Shown here in pieces: positions 34,274 through 47,898 of a stretch of 64,000 nucleotides of DNA. Every line of letters starts with the position of its first letter. Within the stretch, counting starts at the first letter, position 1. The stretch is from Microbacterium sp. 1S1 (GTDB taxonomy: Bacteria; Actinomycetota; Actinomycetes; Actinomycetales; Microbacteriaceae), in contig NZ_CP043430.1 in assembly GCF_008271365.1 (NCBI RefSeq), positions 1,984,001-2,048,000 on the forward strand. The letters are read 5' to 3'. Under the pieces are notes generated by a model. The model did not search any database. It was not told the DNA's origin and saw only the letters and a program-made list of their open reading frames with translations. A program made the position numbers and the translations under genes.

Positions 34274-37168
<2,895 letters not shown>

Positions 37169-37185
37169 TCCGCAACCGCACGACG

Positions 37186-37224
37186 AACGGCGTCGCGCCC
37201 GCCTCACGGCGGCGCGGCGCCGTT
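37186..37224. terminator. Hairpin terminator after gcvP
   Basis: AACGGCGTCGCGCC (37186-37199) pairs with GGCGCGGCGCCGTT (37211-37224) over 14 positions with one G-U type pair and an 11-base loop, then CTCATT. It separates the convergent gcvP and 37259-37753 genes. Confidence 0.7.
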
Positions 37225-37258
37225 CTCATTGCGCCATGTTTCCGAACGGCCTCCGGAG

Positions 37259-37753
37259 TCAGGTCGTGTACTGGATTGTTATCGTCCGGACTCCTCCGCT
37301 GAAGGGCGCCCACGGATCCGGCGTGGTGAAGTACAGCTGGCCGAGCGTTGTGCCCGTACGTGCGGTAACCGTCTTGCTGGGTGCCCACGTTACGTACCCG
37401 GTCGGGCACAGTGTTTTCGGATTGCCGCTGACGCCGAGGCCGTTGCTTCCCATCGTCAGTTGCAGGCAGTCACCTCGTGGCATCTTCACCGGTTCCACGA
37501 CAACGGTGCGGAGCGTGGCCTTACTCGATGACAGACGTTGCCACGTTGTCTTGACGCGGACCTCGAAGGTGTTGTTGCGCGAGTCCTGAAAGGTCAGGTT
37601 CTTCTGGACGAGCTGCGTCGACGGCGTGTTCGCGAGGTCGGCGTACACAGCCGACGCTGCGCTCGCCGGTACGGCGGCGATCACGGCGCCGAAGACGCCG
37701 ACGGCGGCGGCTGAGATCAGCGCGCGCACTCGCATCTTGGTCTTCTTCTTCAT
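37259..37753 (-). CDS. Secreted hypothetical protein
   Basis: A 164-aa protein with a clear Sec signal: MKKKTKMRVR, then ALISAAAVGVFGAVIAAVPASAASA, cleavage probably after ASA. The mature part, about 130 residues, is threonine/valine-rich and beta-like (FEVRVKTTWQRLSSSKATLRTVVVEPV, GQLYFTTPDPWAPFSGGVRTITIQYTT) with two cysteines (GDCLQL and TLCPTG) that could form a disulfide. It converges on gcvP. No family is recognised. GC is a little lower than in the neighbouring gcv genes. Confidence 0.75.
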   Translation of the reverse strand: MKKKTKMRVRALISAAAVGVFGAVIAAVPASAASAVYADLANTPSTQLVQKNLTFQDSRNNTFEVRVKTTWQRLSSSKATLRTVVVEPVKMPRGDCLQLTMGSNGLGVSGNPKTLCPTGYVTWAPSKTVTARTGTTLGQLYFTTPDPWAPFSGGVRTITIQYTT

Positions 37754-38030
37754 GGAAATCCCTCCTCCAATCGAGGGCCGCTGCTCCGGCCCTGGAAGCC
37801 AGGCTAGGTGCCCAGATGCACGCGCGCTAGGAGGGGCGAGCGCAACATGTCGGTCTCGGAATCAGCGGAGCCATCCCCTCCCGTGTTTCCGTCATGTGAC
37901 AGATGGTCACCACTCAGTAACAGTTCGTTAGCCGAATGTCCTGGACGCGCGACCCCCGGGTTACGCTCAGGTATCCCTGCGCGCTCGACGATGAGCCGCG
38001 CAGAATTCCCACGTCCACAGGAGGACAAAA

Positions 38031-39665
38031 GTGAAGCGCAACAAGATCGCCCTCGCGGGCAGCGCACTGTTCGTGATCGGCGCCCTGACTCTCGCCGGCT
38101 GCGCGAGCGGTGGCGGCAACACGAGCGACGGAGGAAGCGACGCGAACGCGGATGCCGATGCCATCATCACCACGAACGGCTCCGAGCCGGAGAACCCCCT
38201 CATCCCGACCAACACCAATGAGGTCGGCGGCGGCAAGATCCTCGACGAGATCTTCGCCGGACTCGTCTACTACGACGCCGAGGGCAAGCCGGTCAACGAC
38301 ATGGCCGAGGAGATCATCACGGATGACCCCCAGCACCTCACAATCAAGCTGAAGAAGGGGCAGACCTTCACCAACGGTGAGGAGGTCACGGCGGACAACT
38401 TCATCAAGGCGTGGAACGAGGGTGCGAAAGCCTCGAACGCGCACCTGTCGGGGTACTTCTTCGAGGACATCGAAGGCTTCAGCTACGAAGAGGACACCGA
38501 GCTCACCGGCCTCGAGCAGGTCGACGACTACACGTTCACCATCGCGCTGAACAAGCCAGCCTCGGACTTCGCACTGCGTCTCGGGTATTCGGCGTACTAC
38601 CCGTTGCCCGATGTCGCTTTCGAGGACATGGAGGCCTTCGGACAGAACCCCATCGGCAACGGTCCCTACATGATCGATGGTGAGGACGCCTGGCAGCATG
38701 ACGTGCAGATCGACCTGGTCCGTAACGACGACTACGAGGGCGGACGACAGCCGAAGAACGGCGGGCTGACGATCAAGTTCTACGCGACCCAGGAGTCCGC
38801 GTACGCCGACCTCCTCGGGAACGAGGTGGACGTGATCGACGCGATCCCGACCAACTCCCTTCCGGTGTTCACCGACGAACTCGGCGATCGCGCCGTGAAC
38901 CAGCCTTCCGCCGTGTTCCAGTCGTTCACCATCGGCCAGTTCCTCCCGCACTTCAGCGGCGAAGAGGGCAAGCTGCGCCGCCAGGCAATCTCGATGGCCA
39001 TCAACCGGGAAGAGATCACCGAGACGATCTTCTCGGGCACCCGCACTCCAGCTGCTGACTTCACCTCGCCGGTGATCGCGGGCTGGTCGGAGGAAATCCC
39101 CGGCAACGAGGTTCTGGACTACGACCCGGAGAAGGCGAAGGAACTGTGGGCAGAGGCCGACGCCATCTCGCCGTGGGAGGGTGACTTCAAGATCGCTTAC
39201 AACGCCGACGGCGGACACGACGCGTGGGTTGACGCGGTCAGCAACAGCATCAAGAACACGCTCGGCATCGAGGCATCCGGCGACCCGTACCCGACCTTCC
39301 AGGATCTGCGCACCAAGGTGAACGACCGCACCATCACCACCGCGGCACGCTCCGGCTGGCAGGCCGACTACCCGGGTCTGTACAACTTCCTCGGCCCGCT
39401 CTACGCGACGGGGGCCAGCTCTAACGACGGCGACTACACGAGCCCGGAGTTCGATGAGCTCATCAAGGCCGGCATCAGCAACCCTGACCCGGACGCTCAG
39501 CTCGAGGACTTCACCAAGGCCCAGGAGGTCCTGTTCCAGGATCTTCCGGCGATCCCGCTCTGGTACTCGAACGTGACCGGTGGTTACAGCGAGAACGTCG
39601 ACAACGTGACGTTCGGCTGGAACTCGGTTCCGCTCTACCACGAGATCACGAAGGCCGGCGAGTAA
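38031..39665 (+). CDS. ABC importer substrate-binding lipoprotein (DppA/OppA type)
   Basis: A 544-aa family-5 binding protein, GTG start with AGGAGG upstream. The lipoprotein signal is ALAGSALFVIGALTLAGC, followed by a Ser/Gly/Asp linker. KILDEIFAGLVYYDAEGKPVNDMAEEI, TIKLKKGQTFTNGEEVTADNFIKAWNEG and NPIGNGPYMI are typical of OppA-type proteins, closer to actinobacterial peptide-binding members than the 27084 gene. It heads a second importer operon. The 277 bp upstream (37754-38030) has no gene and should hold its promoter. Confidence 0.93.
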   Translation: MKRNKIALAGSALFVIGALTLAGCASGGGNTSDGGSDANADADAIITTNGSEPENPLIPTNTNEVGGGKILDEIFAGLVYYDAEGKPVNDMAEEIITDDPQHLTIKLKKGQTFTNGEEVTADNFIKAWNEGAKASNAHLSGYFFEDIEGFSYEEDTELTGLEQVDDYTFTIALNKPASDFALRLGYSAYYPLPDVAFEDMEAFGQNPIGNGPYMIDGEDAWQHDVQIDLVRNDDYEGGRQPKNGGLTIKFYATQESAYADLLGNEVDVIDAIPTNSLPVFTDELGDRAVNQPSAVFQSFTIGQFLPHFSGEEGKLRRQAISMAINREEITETIFSGTRTPAADFTSPVIAGWSEEIPGNEVLDYDPEKAKELWAEADAISPWEGDFKIAYNADGGHDAWVDAVSNSIKNTLGIEASGDPYPTFQDLRTKVNDRTITTAARSGWQADYPGLYNFLGPLYATGASSNDGDYTSPEFDELIKAGISNPDPDAQLEDFTKAQEVLFQDLPAIPLWYSNVTGGYSENVDNVTFGWNSVPLYHEITKAGE

Positions 39666-39681
39666 GTCTGACGGCACTTCA

Positions 39682-39720
39682 CCTGTGAGGCGGTGGCGAT
39701 CTTCGTCACCGCCTCACAGG
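39682..39720 (+). other. Intercistronic hairpin after binding-protein gene
   Basis: CCTGTGAGGCGGTG (39682-39695) pairs perfectly with 39707-39720, loop 11 bases, with no T tract. Such hairpins between a binding-protein gene and its permeases often stabilise the upstream mRNA or partially end transcription, giving excess binding protein. Confidence 0.75.
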
Positions 39721-39766
39721 CTGTGTTCGGCTCGCTTTCTTTGCCCCTCACAGAAGGGACAAGCGG

Positions 39767-40693
39767 ATGCTCGGTTACATTCTGAGACGTCTTCTGCAGG
39801 TGATCCCGGTCTTCTTCGGAGCCACCCTGCTCATCTATTTCCTGGTTTTCGCCATGCCCGGCGACCCCATCCTCGCTCTGTTCGGCGACAAGACCCCAAA
39901 TCCGGCTGTCATCGAGCAGCTCCGTGAGCAGTACCACCTGAACGACCCGTTCCTCGTCCAGTACTGGTACTACATCACCGGGGTGTTCCAGGGCGACCTC
40001 GGGACGACCTACTCCGGTCGCCCGGTGTCGACAGTTCTAGCGGCGACCTTGCCTGTGACAGGGCGCCTGGCCGTCATGGCGATCGGCATCGAGTTCGTGC
40101 TTGCCATCGTCATCGGCACGATCTCCGCGCTGCGGAAGGGCAAATTCTTCGACAATGTCTCGCTCATGGTCGCACTCGTGGCGATTGCCATACCCATCTT
40201 CGTCGTCGCATTCCTCGCGCAGTACTTCCTCGCTATTCAACTCGGGTGGTTCAAGCCGACCGTCGGGGCGGACAATGACTGGGGTGGCCTTTGGCTCCCC
40301 GCCATCGTGCTCGGGTTCAGTCTCTACGCCGTGAGTATGCGGCTGATGCGAAGCTCCGTCATCGACACCCTCAATCAGGACTGGGTGCGTACTGCCTACG
40401 GCAAGGGGCTCTCGCGGAATCGCGTGCTCCCCGTCCACGTGCTGCGAAACTCCCTCATTCCCGTCATCACCAACTCGGCCACCAACTTCGGAGTCCTCCT
40501 CGTGGGGGCCACCGTCACGGAGGGCATCTTCAACGTGCCGGGTGTCGGCAACACCCTCTTCGAAGCGATCCGACGGGGCGAGGGCCCGACGGTCGTCTCG
40601 TTCGTCACGGTCTTCGTCATCCTGTACGTCCTGGTGAACCTGCTCATCGACCTGCTCTATGGTCTGCTCGACCCGAGGATTCGCTATGTCTGA
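39767..40693 (+). CDS. ABC importer permease, DppB type
   Basis: A 308-aa permease. It begins MLGYILRRLLQVIPVFFGATLLIYFLVFAMPGDPI, the DppB/OppB opening; the middle has LAVMAIGIEFVLAIVIGTISALRKG, and the EAA loop is WVRTAYGKGLSRNRVLPVHVLRNSLIPVIT. About six membrane segments. Codon choice is less GC-biased than in the flanking operons. It lies about 100 bases after the binding-protein gene across the hairpin. Confidence 0.94.
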   Translation: MLGYILRRLLQVIPVFFGATLLIYFLVFAMPGDPILALFGDKTPNPAVIEQLREQYHLNDPFLVQYWYYITGVFQGDLGTTYSGRPVSTVLAATLPVTGRLAVMAIGIEFVLAIVIGTISALRKGKFFDNVSLMVALVAIAIPIFVVAFLAQYFLAIQLGWFKPTVGADNDWGGLWLPAIVLGFSLYAVSMRLMRSSVIDTLNQDWVRTAYGKGLSRNRVLPVHVLRNSLIPVITNSATNFGVLLVGATVTEGIFNVPGVGNTLFEAIRRGEGPTVVSFVTVFVILYVLVNLLIDLLYGLLDPRIRYV

Positions 40694-41630
40694 TCCCACG
40701 ACCCAGAATCACTTCGTCGCCCCTGTCGAGACGGAGTCCATCAACGTCGACGCCGTCCGGATCTCCGAGAAGCCCAGCAACCTCTGGCGCGATGCGTGGC
40801 GCGACGTGCGCCGTCGGCCGCTCTTCTGGTTCTCGGTTGTGCTGGCGTTGGTGTTCCTCCTCATGGCCGTCTGGCCGACGTTGTTCACGTCGACCCCGCC
40901 GAACAGCGACTGCCAGCTCTCCAACAGCAACGGGGGCCCGACGGAAGGCCACCCACTCGGATTCACATTCCAAGGGTGCGACATCTACGCCCGGATCGTG
41001 TGGGGATCGCAGACCTCGCTCGCGGTGGGCCTCATCGCCACCGTCATCTCCTCGATCCTCGGACTGATCATGGGGGCCCTGGCGGGCTTTTACGGCGGCT
41101 GGCTGGACTCGGTCCTCTCTCGCGTCGGTGACATCTTCTTCGCGATCCCGTACATCCTCGCCGCCGTGGTCGTGATGACGGTGCTGAAGGACGCGCGCTC
41201 GGTCTGGACACTGGCTCTCGCCATCGGCGGGTTCGCGTGGGCCTCAACAGCGCGAGTCGTCAGGGCGGAGATCCTCCGCGTACGGCAGGCGGACTTCGTC
41301 ATGGCATCTCGGGCCCTGGGGCAATCCAAGTTCCGAGTCCTCCTCAGCCATGTCGTACCCAATGCGATCGCACCATTGCTGGTCGTCTCGACCCTCGGTC
41401 TGGCGGCAGCGATCGTCGCGGAGTCGACATTGTCGTTCCTCGGGGTCGGGCTCGGCAGCGAGGTCATGTCGTGGGGTAATGACATCGCCAGGGCACAGGC
41501 TTCGCTTCGCGTCGCTCCGATGTCCCTCATCTATCCGGCGCTCGCCCTCACCCTCGCGGTGCTCGCGTTCGTCACCCTGGGCGAGCTCATCCGAGACGCC
41601 CTCGATCCGAAGGCGAGGGCTCGCCGATGA
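40686..41630 (+). CDS. ABC importer permease, DppC type
   Basis: A 314-aa permease; ATG 40686 overlaps the previous stop by eight bases. After a 45-residue cytosolic leader comes PLFWFSVVLALVFLLMAVWPTLF. The DppC marker GCDIYARIVWGSQTSLAVGLIATVISSILGLIMGALAGFYGGWLD is present, as is the EAA loop FVMASRALGQSKFRVLLSHVVPNAIAPLL. The periplasmic-type loop SDCQLSNSNGGPTEGHPLGFTFQGC carries two cysteines. Confidence 0.94.
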   Translation: MSDPTTQNHFVAPVETESINVDAVRISEKPSNLWRDAWRDVRRRPLFWFSVVLALVFLLMAVWPTLFTSTPPNSDCQLSNSNGGPTEGHPLGFTFQGCDIYARIVWGSQTSLAVGLIATVISSILGLIMGALAGFYGGWLDSVLSRVGDIFFAIPYILAAVVVMTVLKDARSVWTLALAIGGFAWASTARVVRAEILRVRQADFVMASRALGQSKFRVLLSHVVPNAIAPLLVVSTLGLAAAIVAESTLSFLGVGLGSEVMSWGNDIARAQASLRVAPMSLIYPALALTLAVLAFVTLGELIRDALDPKARARR

Positions 41631-43300
41631 GCGACCGCAACACCCCACAGATGCCGCTGCTGAGCGTGCGCGACCTCACCGTCGCGTTCCGCACCCAGGG
41701 CGGGATGCGCGAGGTCCTGCACGGGGTCACGTTCGACGTGATGCCCGGTGAGACGGTGGCCATCGTCGGCGAGTCCGGCTCGGGCAAGTCGACCACGGCG
41801 ACCGCCATCGTCGACCTCCTCCCGGGCACGGGGACGATCACGGGCGGGTCCATCACACTGGAGGGTCGCCCGCTGACCGGGCTGAGCCGGCGCGACATGG
41901 AGGCGGTGCGCGGCCGAGACATCGGCTTCGTCCCGCAGGACCCGATGTCGAGCCTGAACCCGGTGTGGAGCATCGGCTTCCAGGTGAAGGAGGCCGTCCG
42001 TGCGAACGGCGTCGCCCAGGGGCGCGCCGCGGCGAAGGCCCGGACGATCGAGGTGCTGCAGCAGGCCGGATTGGCGGATGCTGAGCGTCGCCTGCACCAG
42101 TACCCGCACCAGTTCTCCGGCGGGATGCGCCAGCGCGCGTTGATCGGGATCGGGCTCGCGGCCGACCCGAAGCTCCTCATCGCCGACGAGCCGACCTCGG
42201 CTCTCGACGTGACGGTGCAGCGGGTCATCCTCGACCACATGGCGTCGCTGACGCGCGACAAGGGCACCTCGGTGCTTCTGATCACGCACGACCTGGGACT
42301 CGCGGCCGAACGCGCCGAGAAGATCATCGTCATGAACGGCGGCAACATCGTCGAGGCGGGTCCCAGCCGGCAGATCCTGGAGAACCCGCAGCACCCGTAC
42401 ACGAAGCGACTGGTCGCCGCGGCGCCCAGCGTCGCCTCGCAGCGGATCCAGGCGGTCGTGGAGGACCGGGGTATCGAGACGCTCGACGACCTGGCCGACA
42501 TCCCGCCGACGGTCCGCGTGGCCGGTCTGACCAAGGACTACAAGATCAGGCAGGGCAACTTCCGTAGCGAGGCGTTCCGGGCGGTGGACGACGTGTCGTT
42601 CGAGATCCCCCGAGGAAAGACGCTGGCCCTCGTCGGAGAGTCGGGATCCGGCAAGTCCACGGTCGCCAAGATGGTCCTCAAGCTGGAGGAGCCGACGAGC
42701 GGGACGATCGAGATCGACGGGCAGGACGTGTCTCATCTGTCGAACGCGCAGTCGTTCGGACTCCGCCGGCGCATGCAGCCGGTGTTCCAGGATCCCTACG
42801 GGTCGCTGGACCCGCTGCGGAACATCGGGAACACCATCGCGGAGCCGCTGCAGATCCACGGCGTCGGCGACCGAGCCTCGCATCGGGCTCGCGTGGCGGA
42901 GCTCCTGGAGCAGGTCGCCCTGCCGCAGGCGCTGGCCACGCGCTACCCGAACGAGCTCTCCGGCGGACAGCGTCAGCGCGTCGCGATCGCGCGTGCGCTG
43001 GCGCTCAAGCCGGACATCATCGTCCTCGACGAGGCGGTGTCGGCGCTCGACGTGCTCGTGCAGGATCAGATCCTGCAGCTGCTCGCCGAACTCCAGTCGG
43101 AGCTGAACCTGACCTACCTCTTCATCACGCACGACCTCGCGGTCGTCCGGGTCTCCAGCGACCTGGTCTGCGTCATGGAGAAGGGCAAGGTCGTCGAGCA
43201 GGGCACGGTCGACGAGATCTTCGCGAACCCGCAGGAGGAGTACACGGATCGTCTTCTCAAGGCGATCCCTGGCGCGTCGATCCCACTCGGCGGCCGCTGA
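41627..43300 (+). CDS. ABC importer ATPase, two NBDs fused
   Basis: A 557-aa protein made of a DppD-like half (residues about 8-265: GESGSGKST, FVPQDPMSSLNPVWSIG, FSGGMRQR, LLIADEPTSALD, LITHDL) and a DppF-like half (about 290-555: GESGSGKST, VFQDPYGSLDPLRNIG, LSGGQRQR, IIVLDEAVSALD, FITHDL). The two are joined by a short linker. It overlaps the permease stop by four bases (ATGA). A single chain supplies both ATPase sites, unlike the 30782-32508 importer with separate subunits. Confidence 0.95.
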   Translation: MSDRNTPQMPLLSVRDLTVAFRTQGGMREVLHGVTFDVMPGETVAIVGESGSGKSTTATAIVDLLPGTGTITGGSITLEGRPLTGLSRRDMEAVRGRDIGFVPQDPMSSLNPVWSIGFQVKEAVRANGVAQGRAAAKARTIEVLQQAGLADAERRLHQYPHQFSGGMRQRALIGIGLAADPKLLIADEPTSALDVTVQRVILDHMASLTRDKGTSVLLITHDLGLAAERAEKIIVMNGGNIVEAGPSRQILENPQHPYTKRLVAAAPSVASQRIQAVVEDRGIETLDDLADIPPTVRVAGLTKDYKIRQGNFRSEAFRAVDDVSFEIPRGKTLALVGESGSGKSTVAKMVLKLEEPTSGTIEIDGQDVSHLSNAQSFGLRRRMQPVFQDPYGSLDPLRNIGNTIAEPLQIHGVGDRASHRARVAELLEQVALPQALATRYPNELSGGQRQRVAIARALALKPDIIVLDEAVSALDVLVQDQILQLLAELQSELNLTYLFITHDLAVVRVSSDLVCVMEKGKVVEQGTVDEIFANPQEEYTDRLLKAIPGASIPLGGR

Positions 43301-43301
43301 G

Positions 43302-43868
43302 GTGGTGTCTCCCGCACACCCCGAGGGCGCACGGACCTTCCGTGCGCCCTCGGGCACCGTCGTCTTCGTGCTCAGCATCCTGCTCGTGCTGTTCCTGCTG
43401 GGCGACACCGTCGTCAACGGCAGCATCGTGCAGGCGCTGCTCGTGGCGCCCTGGCTGCTGCTCGGCCTGTGGATCGTGTACGAGACGGCCTTCGTCTCCT
43501 TCGTCCGCGTGGATCAGGACGGGGCTGTGGTGCAGAACCTGCTGCGGCGCACGACCGTCGGCTGGGCGCATGTGCAGGACATCGACATGCGGTGGCAGCT
43601 CGAGTTCACTCTGGATGACGGTCGCACGGTGAGCTGCTGGGGTGGGCCGGCCAAGGCGCGTCCGCCTCGTCCCTCCCGCGAGGAAGACGCCGAGGCGAAG
43701 GTGCCCTCGGCGTTGCGGGTGCTCACGAGCATCCGCGACCTGTGGAGCGCGGCACCCCCGACGGCGAACGCCCCGATCCGACGGAGCTGGGACGGCCCGG
43801 CCCTCATCGCCCTCGCCGTCATCGTGCTGTGGGCCGTCGCGGCGCTCGTCGTCGTCAACCTCGGCTGA
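43302..43868 (+). CDS. PH-like membrane protein
   Basis: A 188-aa protein, GTG start one base after the ABC ATPase stop. Two hydrophobic segments (TVVFVLSILLVLFLLGD, ALLVAPWLLLGLWIVYETAF) precede a compact domain, SFVRVDQDGAVVQNLLRRTTVGWAHVQDIDMRWQLEFTLDDGRTVSCWGGP, which resembles bacterial PH-like domains of actinobacterial membrane proteins. A third segment (ALIALAVIVLWAVAALVVVNLG) ends the chain. The role is unknown. The tight spacing may only reflect read-through from the importer operon. Confidence 0.75.
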   Translation: MVSPAHPEGARTFRAPSGTVVFVLSILLVLFLLGDTVVNGSIVQALLVAPWLLLGLWIVYETAFVSFVRVDQDGAVVQNLLRRTTVGWAHVQDIDMRWQLEFTLDDGRTVSCWGGPAKARPPRPSREEDAEAKVPSALRVLTSIRDLWSAAPPTANAPIRRSWDGPALIALAVIVLWAVAALVVVNLG

Positions 43869-43875
43869 GCGCGCC

Positions 43876-44706
43876 TCAGCCGGGGAGACCGAACAGGGCG
43901 GGCCAGGTGGCCGCGGCCCAGGGGTAGCCGACGAACGCTGCGGCGTCGATGAGGAAGTGCGCCACCAGGAACGGCAGCAGCCGGCCGCTGCGGTGGTAGA
44001 GCCACCCGAACAGCAGCCCCATCGCGAGGTTGCCGATGAAGGCGCCGGGCCCCTGATAGAGGTGGTACGTCGCACGGAGCACCGAGGTCGAGACGATGAT
44101 CGTCCACGGCGACCACCCGAGCTGCCGCAGCCGTGCGAACAGGTACCCGAGCACGACGAACTCCTCCTGGAGCGAGGCGCGCGCGGCGGCGAGCAGCAGG
44201 ATCGGCACGGTCCACCAGTGCGCGTCCAGGCCGGCGGGATTCACGGCCACGAACAGCCCCAGTGCGCGACCACCGAGGTAGAGCACGAGTCCCGGCACGC
44301 CGATCGCGAGCACGAGGAGCACGCCGCGGCCGACGTCGCCCGCCACACGGGTGCCGTCGAGGCCGAGGCGCTCGAGGTGCGGGCGGCGCCGCTGCCAGAG
44401 CAGGAAGCAGACGAGGAGCACCGGCACCAGGGCGAACCCGATCGACAGCACCTGGTAGATGAGGTCGAACACCTCCCGGTCGCTGCGGGAGGGGTTGAGC
44501 GTGGCGGTCTGGTCGGCGAGAGGAGTGTCGTCCGTCAGCCGGTAGGCGAGCTGTACGATCGCGTAGATCGCGGACTGGCCCAGACCCAGCGCGAGCACGA
44601 TTCCGATCTCCCACCACAGACGGCCCCGTCCTTCGCGCTTCTCGTCTCTCCGGGGGGACGCGGTCGTGGACTTCTGCGCCGGGGGAGTCGGGTCGGGGAG
44701 GGTCAC
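43876..44706 (-). CDS. CPBP-family intramembrane metalloprotease
   Basis: About 276 aa from GTG 44706; the frame is open to 44847 but overlaps the typA 5' end. Eight hydrophobic segments. Motif 1 is LQEEFVVLGYLFARL (the usual EExxxR arginine is absent here, as in many actinobacterial members), motif 2 RATYHLYQG, motif 3 PFLVAHFLID. The family contains CAAX-type proteases and bacteriocin-immunity proteins; the substrate is unknown. It converges on the 43302 gene and diverges from typA. Confidence 0.85.
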   Translation of the reverse strand: MTLPDPTPPAQKSTTASPRRDEKREGRGRLWWEIGIVLALGLGQSAIYAIVQLAYRLTDDTPLADQTATLNPSRSDREVFDLIYQVLSIGFALVPVLLVCFLLWQRRRPHLERLGLDGTRVAGDVGRGVLLVLAIGVPGLVLYLGGRALGLFVAVNPAGLDAHWWTVPILLLAAARASLQEEFVVLGYLFARLRQLGWSPWTIIVSTSVLRATYHLYQGPGAFIGNLAMGLLFGWLYHRSGRLLPFLVAHFLIDAAAFVGYPWAAATWPALFGLPG

Positions 44707-44807
44707 GGGTCGATGGTACGACGTGCGGTCAGGAACCCGATCCGCGCGTACGTTATCCTGGAACGTCGGCTTCCCGGCGCAACCCCACACTCTTTGAGGA
44801 CCCTTGT

Positions 44808-46721
<1,914 letters not shown>

Positions 46722-46739
46722 TCGCACTGCACCCATTTC

Positions 46740-46781
46740 GAGAGGGCCCCACCCCGCCCCCAGGCCGCGGGGGGCCCTCTC
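46740..46781 (+). terminator. Terminator after typA
   Basis: GAGAGGGCCCC (46740-46750) pairs perfectly with 46771-46781 around a GC-rich loop that can fold further. It is 19 bases after the typA stop. No long T run follows, as is common in this genome. Confidence 0.8.
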
Positions 46782-46839
46782 ATGAAAATCCCAGGTGAGG
46801 GCAAGTTTTCGCTCAGGTTGATGACGCAGACTCGTTGAC

Positions 46840-47790
46840 TTGCGCCCGGGGCGAGCTCCCGATGAGTCCCCTGAATGGGCGTACGACGACCCGAAAGTCA
46901 CCGTTTTGCTTCAGAAGACCCGTGCGCTTCGGCGCGCCTCCGACGCGGCAGCCGCTCGCGCCACCGTCACCCGTACACCCCTGATCGCCCTGGGCGCCGC
47001 CACCGCCGCGCTCGTCGGTATCACCCTCAGCGTCGGCCTCGCCTCCGCGCCGGCCGCCGGCGCCGAGCGATCGGATGCCGCCTCCGCGATCACGAGCCAG
47101 AACCTGGGCACGGAGCCCCTCACCCGAATCGCCGACAAGGCCGTCATGACGGTCGCGGATGGAGCAGACGCGGTCGCCGCCGCCAAGAGCCTGACCGCGG
47201 AGGTGGCGAAGTCGGGCCTCGATGTGAGCGCTGCCGCGCCTGTCGACACGACGGCGCTCGAAGACGACCTGGAGACGCTCTCCGACCGGTCGACGCTTCC
47301 GCTGGTCCTCACCACCGTGACCGCCGAGCAGGCCGAGGCGGAGATCGAGAAGGTCGTGGCCGCCACGGCACAGCTTCAGCAGGCCTTCACCGCCGCTCAG
47401 GAGAAGAAGGCGGCCGAGGACGCCGCCCGCGCAGCCGAGGAGAAGGCGGCCGCCGCCGCGGCCGCACTCGCCGCCGCGAACACGCCGGACGGGGCCCGTG
47501 CCACCGCTCAGCGGATGATGGCGGACCGCTACGGCTGGGGCGGAGACCAGTTCTCCTGCCTGAACTCGTTGTGGAACAAGGAGTCGGGCTGGAACTACCA
47601 GGCCTACAACAACGACGGCGGGGCCACCGGCATCCCGCAGGCGCTGCCGGGCAGCAAGATGGCCGCGGCGGGCGCCGACTGGCAGACGAACGCCGCTACC
47701 CAGATCGCCTGGGGGCTGCAGTACATCGCCGACGCCTATGGGACACCGTGCAGCGCCTGGGGTCACTCCCAGGCGATGAACTGGTACTGA
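46840..47790 (+). CDS. Secreted lysozyme-like (SLT-type) protein
   Basis: A 316-aa protein. The only start after the upstream in-frame stop is TTG 46840, or a second TTG at 46906. One membrane segment/signal lies at about 48-72 (LIALGAATAALVGITLSVGLASAPAAGA). An alanine/glutamate-rich coiled coil spans about 150-215 (FTAAQEKKAAEDAARAAEEKAAA). The C-terminal domain, about 90 residues, is transglycosylase-like: RMMADRYGWGGDQFSCLNSLWNKESGWNYQAYNNDGGATGIPQALPG, with the catalytic glutamate in NKESGWN. It resembles aggregation-promoting/Rpf-like cell-wall hydrolases. It should cut or remodel peptidoglycan outside the membrane. Confidence 0.85.
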   Translation: MRPGRAPDESPEWAYDDPKVTVLLQKTRALRRASDAAAARATVTRTPLIALGAATAALVGITLSVGLASAPAAGAERSDAASAITSQNLGTEPLTRIADKAVMTVADGADAVAAAKSLTAEVAKSGLDVSAAAPVDTTALEDDLETLSDRSTLPLVLTTVTAEQAEAEIEKVVAATAQLQQAFTAAQEKKAAEDAARAAEEKAAAAAAALAAANTPDGARATAQRMMADRYGWGGDQFSCLNSLWNKESGWNYQAYNNDGGATGIPQALPGSKMAAAGADWQTNAATQIAWGLQYIADAYGTPCSAWGHSQAMNWY

Positions 47791-47826
47791 GCCGCAGAGC
47801 GGGCTCCTCGCGCGAAGATTGCCCCT

Positions 47827-47870
47827 AGCCGTCTCCCTGACACGGGCGCTACCGTGTCAGGGAGACGGCT
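47827..47870. other. Perfect 19-bp hairpin
   Basis: 47827-47845 is the exact inverse complement of 47852-47870, loop GCGCTA, 37 bases after the lysozyme-like gene stop. No T tract follows. It is most likely that gene's terminator, or a leader element of the glutaminase gene. Confidence 0.75.
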
Positions 47871-47898
47871 GGGGGCGTCGCGATTCCGAGGAGGAGTG

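Noticed and set aside
44165..44195. Inactive CPBP protease because EExxxR lacks Arg
   Set aside because: The same change is frequent in actinobacterial members, so it is not evidence of decay.
46782..46840. c-di-AMP (ydaO-type) riboswitch before the lysozyme-like gene
   Set aside because: Such elements often precede cell-wall hydrolase genes, but the conserved core could not be found in the short region after the typA terminator.
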